DNA of 64,000 bases from Salipiger mangrovisoli (GCF_015223355.1 NZ_JADFFK010000005.1:62001-126000), one strand, 5' to 3'; counted from the first letter of the stretch, positions 16,964-25,280 are shown. Numbers and translations: made by a program. Notes: generated by a model from the letters alone, not told the origin.

Positions 16964-17547
16964 GCCGCACCCTCCGCGTCGGAGTCCTGTGCGGGCTCGG
17001 CCCGGCGCGGATCAATCACCTTCGGCAGCGTCGTCACGGCGTATTCGATCAGGAAGTAGCCGAAGCCGACCGGCAACGCCATGTAGGGAACCGACATGGG
17101 AATGCGCAGCGCCGGGGATTTCACCACGAAGCCGATGGCCAGCATCGAAAGCGAGCCGACGACCACCACGCCAAGAAACCAAAGACCCAGCAGCAGGCTC
17201 GCGCCGTTGCACAGGCGCTGCACCGGCAGCGGGGCCTTGCGGATCAGCACGTCGACCCCGACGTGCTGGTTGTAGCGCATGGCGATCCCGGCGCCGAGCA
17301 GCGTCAGCCAGACCTGTGCGAAGGTGGCGGTCTCCTCGCTCCAGGCGATGGAGTAATTGAAGAAGTAGCGGCCGATGATCTGCACGCCGATGGCGCAGGC
17401 CATGTAGGCGAGCAGCAGCAGCGCCACACCGTCCACCAAGCGCCGCAGGGCGGTGAGGCACAACCGAAGGAATCTGATCAAGTTGGGGAAGACCGCACCA
17501 TCGTGCAGGGCCGTCACTCCGCTGTTGCTGGACGTCCGGTCAAGCAT
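16960..17547 (-). CDS. dctQ: TRAP transporter small permease DctQ
   Basis: A 195-residue membrane protein with four hydrophobic helices, TFAQVWLTLLGAGIAMRYNQH and PALRIPMSVPYMALPVGFGY, matching the DctQ family. The first 30 residues are a non-membrane extension. The ATG at 17547 is preceded by AAAGGAGGTG, a strong ribosome site. It is the first gene of the second TRAP operon and is divergent from the HpcH/HpaI aldolase gene across a 229-base AT-rich intergenic region. Confidence 0.93.
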   Translation of the reverse strand: MLDRTSSNSGVTALHDGAVFPNLIRFLRLCLTALRRLVDGVALLLLAYMACAIGVQIIGRYFFNYSIAWSEETATFAQVWLTLLGAGIAMRYNQHVGVDVLIRKAPLPVQRLCNGASLLLGLWFLGVVVVGSLSMLAIGFVVKSPALRIPMSVPYMALPVGFGYFLIEYAVTTLPKVIDPRRAEPAQDSDAEGAA

Positions 17548-17699
17548 GGACGCACCTCCTTTCGTCGCATGGGTGCGCGGATAGGCAAAAGCCGAGCCAA
17601 CGTCACCGGAGCTGATTTTCAGAGGAGGTTACCGGCATCGGCGGGCCGGTGAAGCTATGGGTCTATAAATATCGTGATAGGAAGTATTTAACGCCCCGG

Positions 17700-17728
17700 T
17701 TTTCCGAATATTCCGGGAAAATCTGATC
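17700..17728. promoter_or_regulatory. Inverted repeat and partial operator in divergent promoter region
   Basis: In the AT-rich gap between dctQ and the aldolase gene, TTTTCC (17700-17705) pairs with GGAAAA (17716-17721) around a GAATATTC core. It is followed directly by ATCTGATC (17721-17728), which matches 8 bases of the palindrome at 9656-9671. The gap probably holds both divergent promoters, and this is the best candidate regulator site in it. Confidence 0.4.
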
Positions 17729-17776
17729 TATTCTGCGGATGACACAAAAGCGAACGGATCAAAAAGTGGTCAATCC

Positions 17777-18586
17777 ATGAGTATCAGATCAATCATCGGG
17801 CAGCATGAGAACGCCGCGGGCGCGCGCTTCGGCCTCGCCTTCTGCCTGCTCGGACGCGCCGAGGCCATCCTGTTGGCACGGGGGGCCGGATTCGACTTCG
17901 CGGTGATCGACATGGAGCACGGGCCGCTTGGCCTCGGCGATCTCGGTCAGGCCGCGGCGGTGGGTCTGGCGGCGGGCCTGCCGGTCTACGGCCGCGTCAC
18001 GGGCCCGGCCTCACCCGACATCGCGCGGGTCCTGGACTGCGGTGCAACCGGGGTAATCGTGCCGCATGTGGACAGTGCCGAAGAGGCAGCGAATATCGCC
18101 CGCGCCTGCCATTTCGCACCGCGGGGTGCCCGCGCCCTGCCCGGCCCGCTGCCCGCGCTCGACTACCGCGTCGTGCCCGCGGCCGAGTTGACCGATACCG
18201 CCGAGCGGCAGGTCGAGGTGATCGCGATGATCGAAAGCGCGGCCGCGCTCGAGGCGGTGGAGGACATCGCCGCCACGCCCGGGATCGACATGTTGATGAT
18301 CGGCAGCAACGATCTCGCCGACGGCATCGGCCATCGCGGCGATCTTGCACACCCCGAAGTGCTCGCAGCCTTTGCCCGCATCGCCGGGGCGGCGCGGACC
18401 AATGGTCGTGGCTTCGGGGTGATGGGACTTCCGCCTGCGCTGGTGCGGAGCCACGCTCTATCGCTCGGGGCCACGACGCTTGTTGCGAGCAACGAGACCA
18501 ACCTGATTGCGGAAGGCGGCGCGGCGCTGTTGCGCGCGCTGCGCGAGACCCTCAGCCCTGAAGCGGACGCAGACTCTCTGCCCTGA
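17777..18586 (+). CDS. HpcH/HpaI aldolase family protein
   Basis: A 269-residue class II, metal-dependent aldolase/citrate-lyase-like TIM barrel. It contains FAVIDMEHGPLGL, the arginine in YGRVTGP, GVIVPHVDSAEEA, the metal glutamate in VIAMIESAAALEAV and GIDMLMIGSNDLADGIG. Such enzymes cleave 4-hydroxy-2-keto acids to pyruvate and an aldehyde, often in aromatic breakdown. The ATG at 17777 has only a poor ribosome site. It is divergent from the second TRAP operon and its 3' end overlaps the convergent LysR gene by 35 bases. Confidence 0.88.
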   Translation: MSIRSIIGQHENAAGARFGLAFCLLGRAEAILLARGAGFDFAVIDMEHGPLGLGDLGQAAAVGLAAGLPVYGRVTGPASPDIARVLDCGATGVIVPHVDSAEEAANIARACHFAPRGARALPGPLPALDYRVVPAAELTDTAERQVEVIAMIESAAALEAVEDIAATPGIDMLMIGSNDLADGIGHRGDLAHPEVLAAFARIAGAARTNGRGFGVMGLPPALVRSHALSLGATTLVASNETNLIAEGGAALLRALRETLSPEADADSLP

Positions 18587-19481
18587 CCTCGGCGAGGCGG
18601 ATCGCCACCCTCTCGCGGAAGGCCTTGATGAAGCGCTGGGTCTGCCGCGAGGGTGGCTTGGTCCGGGAGATGGCAGCGCAGAGATCAAAGTGCATCTCGG
18701 GACCATAGGGGCGGATCACCAGCCCCGGCCGCATTGCGGTGAAGGCGGAAAGCTCGTCCACCAGCGCCACGCCCCAACCGTCGCGCACGATGCGCGCGGC
18801 GGCATTCATGAAGCGGGTTTCGATGGTTGGACGGTAATCCTGACCTCGGGCGCGGAAACTGTCGGCCAGCATCAGACCGATGCGGTTGGCGACCTGAGGG
18901 CCGACCATCGGGCGCTCGGCCAGGTCCTTGGGATTGACCACCTCGAGCTTGGCCAGCGGATCGCTCTCGTCGCAGAGCACCACCGGGCGCAGCTCGTCGA
19001 TCAGCTCGTAGTCCAGTGCCTGCCGCTCGAAGGGCGACAGCGCAAAGGCCACGTCGGCGACGCTGTTCTCGACCACCTGCAACACGCTGTCGAGCGGGCG
19101 GGTTTCGAGCGATATCTGGATGCGCGGGAACTCCCTCGCGTAATCCGCGATCACCCGTGGCAGCACCGCCTCGCTCAACTCGGCGGTAGAGGCGATGCGG
19201 ATGCGGCCGATCCGCCCCATCCGCAAGTCCGCCGCGCGCTGGTTCACCGCGTCGCGCAGAAGGAAGAGCGGTTCGGATTCCTCCAGCAGGATCAGCGCCT
19301 CTTCGGTCGGGGACAGGCGGTTGCTGACCCGCTCGAAGAGCGGGAAGCCGAGCACCGTCTCGATGTGACGGATGGTGTTGGAGATCGAGGGCTGCGACAT
19401 GCCGAGCCGCTCCGCCGCGCCGACGGTGGTGCGGTACTGCACCACGGCGCGCAGGATCTCGAGCTGACGAAGGTTCAGCAT
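18552..19481 (-). CDS. LysR family transcriptional regulator
   Basis: A 309-residue protein as called. The N-terminal winged helix is MLNLRQLEILRAVVQ... AAERLGMSQPSISNTI, followed by a periplasmic-binding-like effector domain with VNRIGLMLADSFRARGQDY. The ATG at 19481 opens the conserved LysR domain; a TTG at 19538 would add 19 residues and has a GAGG site, so the start is uncertain. It follows the EthD-like gene at 19548 and probably regulates the surrounding DapA/MaoC/CoA-transferase operon and perhaps the second TRAP operon (inference). Its 3' end overlaps the aldolase gene. Confidence 0.9.
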   Translation of the reverse strand: MLNLRQLEILRAVVQYRTTVGAAERLGMSQPSISNTIRHIETVLGFPLFERVSNRLSPTEEALILLEESEPLFLLRDAVNQRAADLRMGRIGRIRIASTAELSEAVLPRVIADYAREFPRIQISLETRPLDSVLQVVENSVADVAFALSPFERQALDYELIDELRPVVLCDESDPLAKLEVVNPKDLAERPMVGPQVANRIGLMLADSFRARGQDYRPTIETRFMNAAARIVRDGWGVALVDELSAFTAMRPGLVIRPYGPEMHFDLCAAISRTKPPSRQTQRFIKAFRERVAIRLAEVRAESLRPLQG

Positions 19482-19547
19482 GTCGCCGATCGGATACCCC
19501 TGCACCGGCTTTGCCTTGCCGGCCCTTTCCTGTCCCAAACCGCTGCC

Positions 19548-19835
19548 TCAGCTCTGCGTCAGCCGGATCCGGTGAAAGTTCCGCACCTTGTCGCTGAACG
19601 GCCCGAAGCCCTTGATAGCATTGAACTCGGGCGTTTCATAGGCGTCCGGTCCGGTGATCGTGTAGATCGCGACGTGACGCGGGCCGCCTTCAAGGCATTT
19701 CTCCCGCCGGGCATCCAGCCAGCCGGGGCATGCAAGAATATCGGGAAGGTGGGTATTCACGTACCAGTCGTCGAAGGCGGCCTCGTGCTCGGGGTCGATG
19801 TCGACGAAGACGATATGGGTTTGCGGGTTGGTCAC
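19548..19835 (-). CDS. Small EthD-like dimeric alpha-beta barrel protein
   Basis: A 95-residue protein with the FDDWYVNTHLPDILACPGWLDARR pattern (conserved H, P and D) seen in EthD-type ferredoxin-fold proteins, and a C-terminal FNAIKGFGPFSDKV stretch. Proteins of this size act as dimers and are often lyases, isomerases or accessory factors in degradation clusters. Its ATG lies inside the end of the upstream DapA-family gene (4-base overlap), so it is co-translated with it. The function is not known. Confidence 0.7.
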   Translation of the reverse strand: MTNPQTHIVFVDIDPEHEAAFDDWYVNTHLPDILACPGWLDARREKCLEGGPRHVAIYTITGPDAYETPEFNAIKGFGPFSDKVRNFHRIRLTQS

Positions 19836-20755
19836 AGGGTCAGCTCCAGGCAGGGGCGAAGGGCGCTCATCAGGGCGTCAAGCTCGCCCTGCTCGATACG
19901 GGGGGTCGGCGCGCGGCAGGCGGGGCTGTCGATCCGTCCAAGTTCGGCAAGGCAGGCCTTGAGGCGCGCGGCGGCAAGGTGGCCGGGCGCGGCGTAGACC
20001 AGCTTGGCAAACTCGAAGAGCGCCTCGTGGATCACCCGAGCCTCGTCGATCTCGCCTGCGCGGACATGGCTGTCGAGCGCGGTGATCAGCTCGGGCAGGA
20101 TCGCCGAGAGGCTGACCGCCGAGCCATCGCTGCCAAGCATGAAACAGGGGAAGAGGTGCTCGTCGCCCGAGGCCATGACCGCCACGTCGGGACGCATCTC
20201 GCGCGCGATGCGGCGGGTGACTTCGTAGGCCTTGCTCTCCCAGCTGCCTTCCTTGATGCCGACGACCGCCTCGATCTCGAGCAGCCGGCGCAGGACGTCC
20301 GGCGTGTAGGCCAGCTTGAACGAACCGACCGAGCCCTGGAAAAGATAGACCGGCGCGCCGGTCGCCTCGGCGATGCCGCGGTGATGCGCGACGATGGCGC
20401 GCGGGTCGGCCCCGAGCGCCCAGGAGAAGGGCGCGAAGACCATCACCGCATCGGCCCCCGCCTTCAGCGCCGCCTGCGCGTCGGCGGCGGCCACGGCGGT
20501 GCTCTCGGCGCTGACCGCCGCGAGGATGCGGCGCTTGCCCGCCACCTCGCGGGCGATGCGCACCACCTCGGCCTGCTCGGCGCGGGTCATGAAGATGCCC
20601 TCGCCCGCGTGGCCGTTGAGCAGCAGCCCCGCCTGCCCCGGGTCGGACAGCACGGTTTGGAAATGCCGTTCGAGGCTGGCGCGGTCGAGCGCGCCCTCCT
20701 CGGTCATCGGGCAGATCGTCGCGGCGTAGAGACCGCCGTGCAGCGCCGCGCTCAT
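19832..20755 (-). CDS. DapA-family lyase paralogue A (catalytic Tyr replaced by Phe)
   Basis: A 307-residue DapA/NAL superfamily protein. The Schiff-base lysine K168 is present in VVGIKEGSW and the glycine loop reads LLNGHAGEGIFMT. The motif that normally holds the proton-relay tyrosine (LYNVP) reads YLFQGS, so F139 replaces Tyr. The ATG at 20755 overlaps the preceding stop in TGATG, so translation is coupled with paralogue B. Loss of Tyr with retained Lys suggests a retro-aldolase or decarboxylase chemistry different from DHDPS; this is inference from motif alignment by eye. Confidence 0.85.
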   Translation of the reverse strand: MSAALHGGLYAATICPMTEEGALDRASLERHFQTVLSDPGQAGLLLNGHAGEGIFMTRAEQAEVVRIAREVAGKRRILAAVSAESTAVAAADAQAALKAGADAVMVFAPFSWALGADPRAIVAHHRGIAEATGAPVYLFQGSVGSFKLAYTPDVLRRLLEIEAVVGIKEGSWESKAYEVTRRIAREMRPDVAVMASGDEHLFPCFMLGSDGSAVSLSAILPELITALDSHVRAGEIDEARVIHEALFEFAKLVYAAPGHLAAARLKACLAELGRIDSPACRAPTPRIEQGELDALMSALRPCLELTL

Positions 20756-21684
20756 CACAGCACCTCGGCCGCGATCAGCGCCTTGCGCACGCCCTCGCGC
20801 ACCGCCTCGGACTGCGGCAGCAGCGGCAGGCGCGGTGCGGCGTTCTTGATCACGCCCATCATCTGCAGCCCGTCTTTCATGCGGGTGTGCATGTCGACCA
20901 CCGGCGCGGGGCCATAGATCGCCCGCACCACCGGGTAGAGCCGGTCGTTGGCGGCGCGCATCTTGGCCAGGTCCATCTCTTCCGACGCCTGCCACAGATC
21001 GGCCAGCAGGCCGGGCACGAGGCTGGCAAGGCCCGACAGGATGCCGTCCCCACCCAGCGCCACCTGCGCAAAGAACCAGTGGAAGTTCGACGGCAGGATC
21101 GCAGTGTCGGGGCCTGCGGTCTTCACCGCGCGCCGGTTCTCGTCATAGGCAAGCAGCGTCGCCGAGCCTTCCTTGATCGCGATGACCTCGGGGATCTGCG
21201 CGATTTCGGCCAACACCGGGGTCGCGAGGCCGAAGCCCGACGCGATTGGGAACTGGAAGTGCGACAGCGGCATCTGGATCTCGCACGCCAGAAGCTCATA
21301 CATCTTTACCGCCGCCGAGGTGTTGGCGTTGCCGCCGCCAAGCGCCTCGGGCGGGAAGATCACGGCGACATCGGCGCCGGCCTCGCGCAGCATCTCGGCC
21401 TGACGCAGAGCGTCAGGGATGCCCGTCGGCACGATGCCGGCAAGCAGCGGCTGGTCCTTGTGGATCTGGTCGCGAGTGCGCTTGATCACCTCGACCTTTT
21501 CGGCGTCGGTCAGCGCGGTGGCCTCGCCCGCATGGCCGTTGACGAAGACGCAATCGGTCGTCTCTGGCTTGGCGCAATGGTCGAGCACGGCGGAATAGCC
21601 GTCCCAGTCGATCGCGCCCGCCTCGTCGAAGGGCAGCACGGTGGCAACGGTGATGCCGCGAAGATCCTTGCCGGTCAGGGTCAT
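20755..21684 (-). CDS. DapA-family lyase paralogue B (catalytic Tyr replaced by Phe)
   Basis: A 309-residue DapA/NAL superfamily protein and tandem neighbour of paralogue A. K171 in VIAIKEGSA is the Schiff-base lysine; the glycine loop is FVNGHAGEATALT, sharing NGHAGE with paralogue A; the Tyr motif reads HFQFPIASG, so F143 stands where Tyr is expected. The gene overlaps the upstream MaoC-like gene by 4 bases. The pair may form a hetero-oligomer or act on successive substrates in the same pathway. Confidence 0.85.
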   Translation of the reverse strand: MTLTGKDLRGITVATVLPFDEAGAIDWDGYSAVLDHCAKPETTDCVFVNGHAGEATALTDAEKVEVIKRTRDQIHKDQPLLAGIVPTGIPDALRQAEMLREAGADVAVIFPPEALGGGNANTSAAVKMYELLACEIQMPLSHFQFPIASGFGLATPVLAEIAQIPEVIAIKEGSATLLAYDENRRAVKTAGPDTAILPSNFHWFFAQVALGGDGILSGLASLVPGLLADLWQASEEMDLAKMRAANDRLYPVVRAIYGPAPVVDMHTRMKDGLQMMGVIKNAAPRLPLLPQSEAVREGVRKALIAAEVL

Positions 21685-22115
21685 GCGATTACTCTCTTTC
21701 TCGGGAATTTCAGCGTGGCGTCGGCTTTCAGCACCTCGACGCCCTCTTCGTTTGTCGCGCTGGCCTGCCAGTCGACGGTGCGGGTCTCTTCGTCCTTGCC
21801 GGAGATCCAGATGTCGAAGGTGATTGTGTCGCCGTAGCGCACCGCGCCGGTGAACCAGAAGCTGTCGCGGATCGACACGCCCACGGTGCCCACCAGCTCG
21901 GCGGTCAGCACCGAGGTGCAGATGCCCGCGACGAGGATACCGGGCGCAAGCCGTTCGCCGAAGCGGGTGGTCGAGGCATAACCCTCGTCCACGTGCACGG
22001 GGCCGAAATCGCCGGTGGCGGCGATGTACATGGCGCCATCGGCCTCGGTGACGGTCTTGGAGACGGTGATCCGGTCTCCCACCTCCAGCTCGTCGATATT
22101 GCGGATGTCATACAT
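21681..22115 (-). CDS. MaoC-like dehydratase (catalytically complete subunit)
   Basis: A 144-residue hot-dog protein with TGDFGPVHVDEGYA carrying catalytic D36 and H41, then RLAPGILVAGICTSVL. It should hydrate an enoyl-CoA. The ATG at 22115 gives the natural N-terminus MYDIRNI; a longer upstream reading overlaps the next gene. It lies 2 bases after a second hot-dog gene (22118-22516) whose catalytic Asp is changed, suggesting that the two are partners. Confidence 0.85.
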   Translation of the reverse strand: MYDIRNIDELEVGDRITVSKTVTEADGAMYIAATGDFGPVHVDEGYASTTRFGERLAPGILVAGICTSVLTAELVGTVGVSIRDSFWFTGAVRYGDTITFDIWISGKDEETRTVDWQASATNEEGVEVLKADATLKFPRKRVIA

Positions 22116-22117
22116 GC

Positions 22118-22516
22118 TCAGGCCTCCAGCGGCACCATGCGCGCGCTGCCGGTGATCACCTCGTCGCCCTCGACCAGAACCGAGAGGGTGCAGGCGATGG
22201 CCTCGGGCGAGGCCTCGGTGACCGTGGCGGTGGCGGCGAGCGAGCTGCCCACCGGGAAGGCGCGGGCGAAGGAGACCGAGAAATCGCCGATCCGCCACGC
22301 GGGGCCAGCGAGGCGGCCAAGCGCGGTGGTCAGCAGGCCGGAGGCGGCCAGCTCGAAGACCGACATATCCGCAAGGCCCGCGCTCTTGGCATGGGCGCGG
22401 TCGACGTGCGGTTTGGTCATGTTGCCGGTGATGCCGGTGAAAAAGCCCTGCTCGGCCACGGTCATCGTCTTGCGGAAGGTGATGGCGGCCCCGGTTTCGG
22501 GAAGTTCCAGTGTCAT
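22118..22516 (-). CDS. MaoC-like hot-dog protein with catalytic Asp changed to Asn
   Basis: A 132-residue hot-dog protein. Aligned by eye with its neighbour it reads TGNMTKPHVD instead of TGDFGPVHVD, so N32 replaces the catalytic Asp while H37 is kept. The ATG at 22516 starts the conserved domain; the reading upstream enters a palindromic repeat. It may be a non-catalytic structural partner of the adjacent MaoC protein, as in two-subunit hydratases such as mycobacterial ChsH1-ChsH2 (analogy, not shown). Confidence 0.78.
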   Translation of the reverse strand: MTLELPETGAAITFRKTMTVAEQGFFTGITGNMTKPHVDRAHAKSAGLADMSVFELAASGLLTTALGRLAGPAWRIGDFSVSFARAFPVGSSLAATATVTEASPEAIACTLSVLVEGDEVITGSARMVPLEA

Positions 22517-22540
22517 CGCTGTCTCGTCTGCTGCACCGGG

Positions 22541-22588
22541 CCGGGGGCCAGCCCCCGGACCCCCGGCGTATTTGGGGAACAATGAAAG
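22541..22588. repeat. Intergenic palindromic repeat, Rhodobacteraceae type
   Basis: CCGGGGGC (22541-22548) and GCCCCCGG (22551-22558) make an 8-bp stem. They are followed by an ACCCCCGGCGTATTTGGGG-like tail and AACAATGAAAG. I recognise this layout as a dispersed repeat common between genes in Rhodobacteraceae. It lies between the acyl-CoA dehydrogenase stop and the MaoC-like start, upstream of the latter. A related copy is at 55459-55488. Confidence 0.6.
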
Positions 22589-22595
22589 GGGCGGC

Positions 22596-23756
22596 TCAGA
22601 GAGTGAGGCCGCGCTTGATCACCGATCGGGCGATCAGCATGCGGTGCACTTCGGAGGTGCCGTCGTAGATGCGGGTGACGCGGGCATCGCGGTAGATGCG
22701 TTCCAGCGGCAGCTCCCTGGTGAAGCCGTAGCCGCCGAAGACCTGGATGCCGCGGTCGGCGACGCGGCCGAGCATTTCGGAGGCCTGCACCTTGACCATC
22801 GACACCTTGTCGCGCGGGTCGAGCCCCTGGTCGACCTCCCAGGCGGTGTTGAGCACCATCATGCGGGTGGCGAAGATCTCCATCGCGCTGTCGGCGATCA
22901 TCTGCTGAACCATCTGGAACTCGCCGATCGGCAAACCGAACTGCTGGCGGGTGGCGGCGTGCTCGCGCATCATCTCGAGCACGCGGCTGGCCATGCCCAC
23001 GGCGCGCGCGCCGATATGACCGAGGCGGATGCCGCCGACGTTCGCCATCATCACCTTGAAGCCGTTGCCGACCTCGCCCAGCACGTTGCCCTTGGGGATG
23101 CGCACGTCGTCAAAGACCAGCTCGGCGTGACCGTAGCCGCGGTGGCCCATCATCGGCTGGTTGCGCATGACCTTGAAGCCGGGCGTGCCCTTGTCGACGA
23201 TCAGCAGCGTGATGCCGCCGCGGGCACGCTTCTCGGCGTCGGTGACGGCCATGACGATCACGTAATCGGCGATGTCGCCATCCGAGATGAAGTGCTTGGT
23301 GCCGTTGAGCACCCATTCGTCGCCATCGAGATGGGCGTTGGTCCTGATCGCCGCGGCGTCCGAGCCGGCGCCGGGCTCGGTGATCGCCATGGCGCAGATC
23401 TTGTCGCCCTTCACCGTGGGGTGGAGATACCTGTCGCGCATCTCGCCCTCGAAGGCCTCGAGCATCGGGTAGACCTGCCCGAAGATGCGCCGGATCAGCG
23501 CGTCCGATGTCTGGCCGAGCTGCTCCTCGACGAGACACATGTCCATGACGCCGAGGCCCGCGCCGCCGACCTCCTCGGACATGTTCATCGCGTAGAAGCC
23601 CAGCTCCTGCGCCTCGGCCCGCAGCTTCGCCAGCTTCTCGGGCGGGATCTGCCCGGCCTCTTCCGTCTCCTGTTCGAGCGGCTGGACCTTTTCGCGCACG
23701 AACCGGCCCACCGCGTCGGTGATCATCTTCATCTCGTCGGAGATCGTGAAATCCAT
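22596..23756 (-). CDS. Acyl-CoA dehydrogenase
   Basis: A 386-residue FAD-dependent enzyme. The flavin-binding stretch AMAITEPGAGSDAAAI and the C-terminal RIYDGTSEVHRMLIAR are clear. The usual glutamate base in YEGT is D365 here, a variation seen in several bacterial subgroups. It follows the CoA-transferase gene by 38 bases and precedes the two MaoC-like genes, so it likely oxidises the acyl-CoA made by the transferase. The ATG at 23756 follows GACAGGACAG, an acceptable ribosome site. Confidence 0.92.
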   Translation of the reverse strand: MDFTISDEMKMITDAVGRFVREKVQPLEQETEEAGQIPPEKLAKLRAEAQELGFYAMNMSEEVGGAGLGVMDMCLVEEQLGQTSDALIRRIFGQVYPMLEAFEGEMRDRYLHPTVKGDKICAMAITEPGAGSDAAAIRTNAHLDGDEWVLNGTKHFISDGDIADYVIVMAVTDAEKRARGGITLLIVDKGTPGFKVMRNQPMMGHRGYGHAELVFDDVRIPKGNVLGEVGNGFKVMMANVGGIRLGHIGARAVGMASRVLEMMREHAATRQQFGLPIGEFQMVQQMIADSAMEIFATRMMVLNTAWEVDQGLDPRDKVSMVKVQASEMLGRVADRGIQVFGGYGFTRELPLERIYRDARVTRIYDGTSEVHRMLIARSVIKRGLTL

Positions 23757-23794
23757 CTGTCCTGTCCTGTCGGGTAGCTGGGTGGGACGTGCGC

Positions 23795-24997
23795 TCAGGC
23801 GCGCATCTTGTCGGTTTCGACCACGGCACCGGAGGTGATCAGCGCGTCGATCTCCGCTTCCGAGAAGCCCGCCTCGGCGAGCACCTCGCGGCTCTGGCCG
23901 CCGAGCGCCGGGGGCGCGCGCCGGATGGCCGGCGCTTCACCGTCGTAGCGCACCGGGTGAGACAGCATGACCATCGGGCTGCCCTTGTCGCTCGGCACCT
24001 CGGTGAAGGCCTCGAGGTGCGCGACCTGCGGGTTGACCTTGAGCCCGTCGTAATCCTGCACCACCGCGTGCCAGACGCCGGCCTCGGTCAGCTTGGCAAC
24101 GGCCTCGTCGGTGGCGAGTGCAGCCATGCCTGCAGCGACCATGCGGGAGATCGCGCCGCGCTTCGAGAACCCCTCGTCGGCCGAGAGCTCGGCCAGCGCG
24201 GGTAGACCCAGCGCCCCGGCAAGCTGCGGCGGCGTCGACATCGAGATCATCACGTGCCCGTCGCTGGTGGCGTAGATGCCGTAGGGCGCGGGGCTGAACC
24301 AATTGGCCATGCCGTCGCCCCCGCGCGGGCCGGCGCGATCCGCGCCGTTCATCCAGGCGGTGATCGACTCGCCCTGCAGGTCCATCGCGGCCTGCAGCAT
24401 GTTGACCTCGACCCGACGGGCCACGCCGGTACGCTCACGCTCGAAGAGCGCCGCGACGATGCCGGCGACAGTGAGCGCCGCGGCATGGTGGTCGATCGGC
24501 ACCGAGCCAACCGCCACGGGGCCACTTTCCATGCTTCCGGTATGCGCCGCGAGGCCGGTCATCGCCTGCAGCAGCACGTCCTGACCGGGGCGCTTGGCAT
24601 AGGGGCCGTCGGCGCCGTAGCCGGTGGTGGCGGCATAGATGAGGCGCGGGTTCACCTTGCGCATCTCGGCCTCTGACAAACCAAGCTTGTCGAGCGTGCC
24701 GGGACGGAAATTCTCCATCACCACGTCGGCGGTGGCGATCAGCCGCTTCACCGCCGCGATGCCCTCGGGCGATTTGAGATCCACGGCGATCGAGCGCTTG
24801 TTGCGGCCGGTAGTGATATGGTTGACCGAGGTGTCGTCGACGAAGCGGTTGGCCACGGCCCAGTTGCGCTGGAAGGCGCCGCCCAGGGGCTCCACGGTGA
24901 TCACGTCGGCGCCGATGTCGCCGAGATGCTGCGCGGCGGCCGGGCCGGACAGGAAGTGGTTGAAGCTCAGTACTCGGATTCCGTCAAGCGCGCCCAT
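23795..24997 (-). CDS. CaiB/BaiF family CoA-transferase
   Basis: A 400-residue family III CoA-transferase. It starts MGALDGIRVLSFNHFLSGPA, has ENFRPGTLDKLGLS and the catalytic aspartate in KRPGQDVLLQAMTG. It moves CoA between acids, here probably from succinyl-CoA or an end product to the pathway substrate. The ATG at 24997 is preceded by AGAGGGAC; longer readings toward 25243 run through the promoter region. It heads the leftward operon that contains the acyl-CoA dehydrogenase, the MaoC pair and the DapA pair. Confidence 0.9.
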   Translation of the reverse strand: MGALDGIRVLSFNHFLSGPAAAQHLGDIGADVITVEPLGGAFQRNWAVANRFVDDTSVNHITTGRNKRSIAVDLKSPEGIAAVKRLIATADVVMENFRPGTLDKLGLSEAEMRKVNPRLIYAATTGYGADGPYAKRPGQDVLLQAMTGLAAHTGSMESGPVAVGSVPIDHHAAALTVAGIVAALFERERTGVARRVEVNMLQAAMDLQGESITAWMNGADRAGPRGGDGMANWFSPAPYGIYATSDGHVMISMSTPPQLAGALGLPALAELSADEGFSKRGAISRMVAAGMAALATDEAVAKLTEAGVWHAVVQDYDGLKVNPQVAHLEAFTEVPSDKGSPMVMLSHPVRYDGEAPAIRRAPPALGGQSREVLAEAGFSEAEIDALITSGAVVETDKMRA

Positions 24998-25053
24998 CAC
25001 AGTCCCTCTGTTGGTATGGGCTGAGCCTAGGGCCTTTGATCCGGGCGGAGAAT

Positions 25054-25070
25054 ATATCCAGCTATGATAT
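25054..25070. promoter_or_regulatory. Inverted repeat upstream of CoA-transferase operon, LysR-box like
   Basis: ATATC (25054-25058) and GATAT (25066-25070) flank 7 bases in an AT-rich patch. The pair satisfies a T-N11-A pattern (T25055, A25067) typical of LysR binding sites. The LysR protein at 18552-19481, last in the same operon, is the obvious candidate. The rest of the 283-base gap holds GC-rich sequence with no recognised feature. Confidence 0.4.
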
Positions 25071-25280
25071 GTAGCCCCCAGAAAATTCGGATTTAGAATA
25101 GTCGAGAGCCGCGCGCCGCGCCGGAAGAGCCTTCCGGCATCGCCCGCAATGCGGGTATTGCTGACTGTCCTTAACCCTTTGACGGGCGCAAACTGTCGAC
25201 ACCGCCCCTGCGCGATGGCGCGCCGCCGGTCCGGCCGGAGCACCGTCGCGGCCGGGGGTGTCCGCAGGGGAGTTCGGCTT

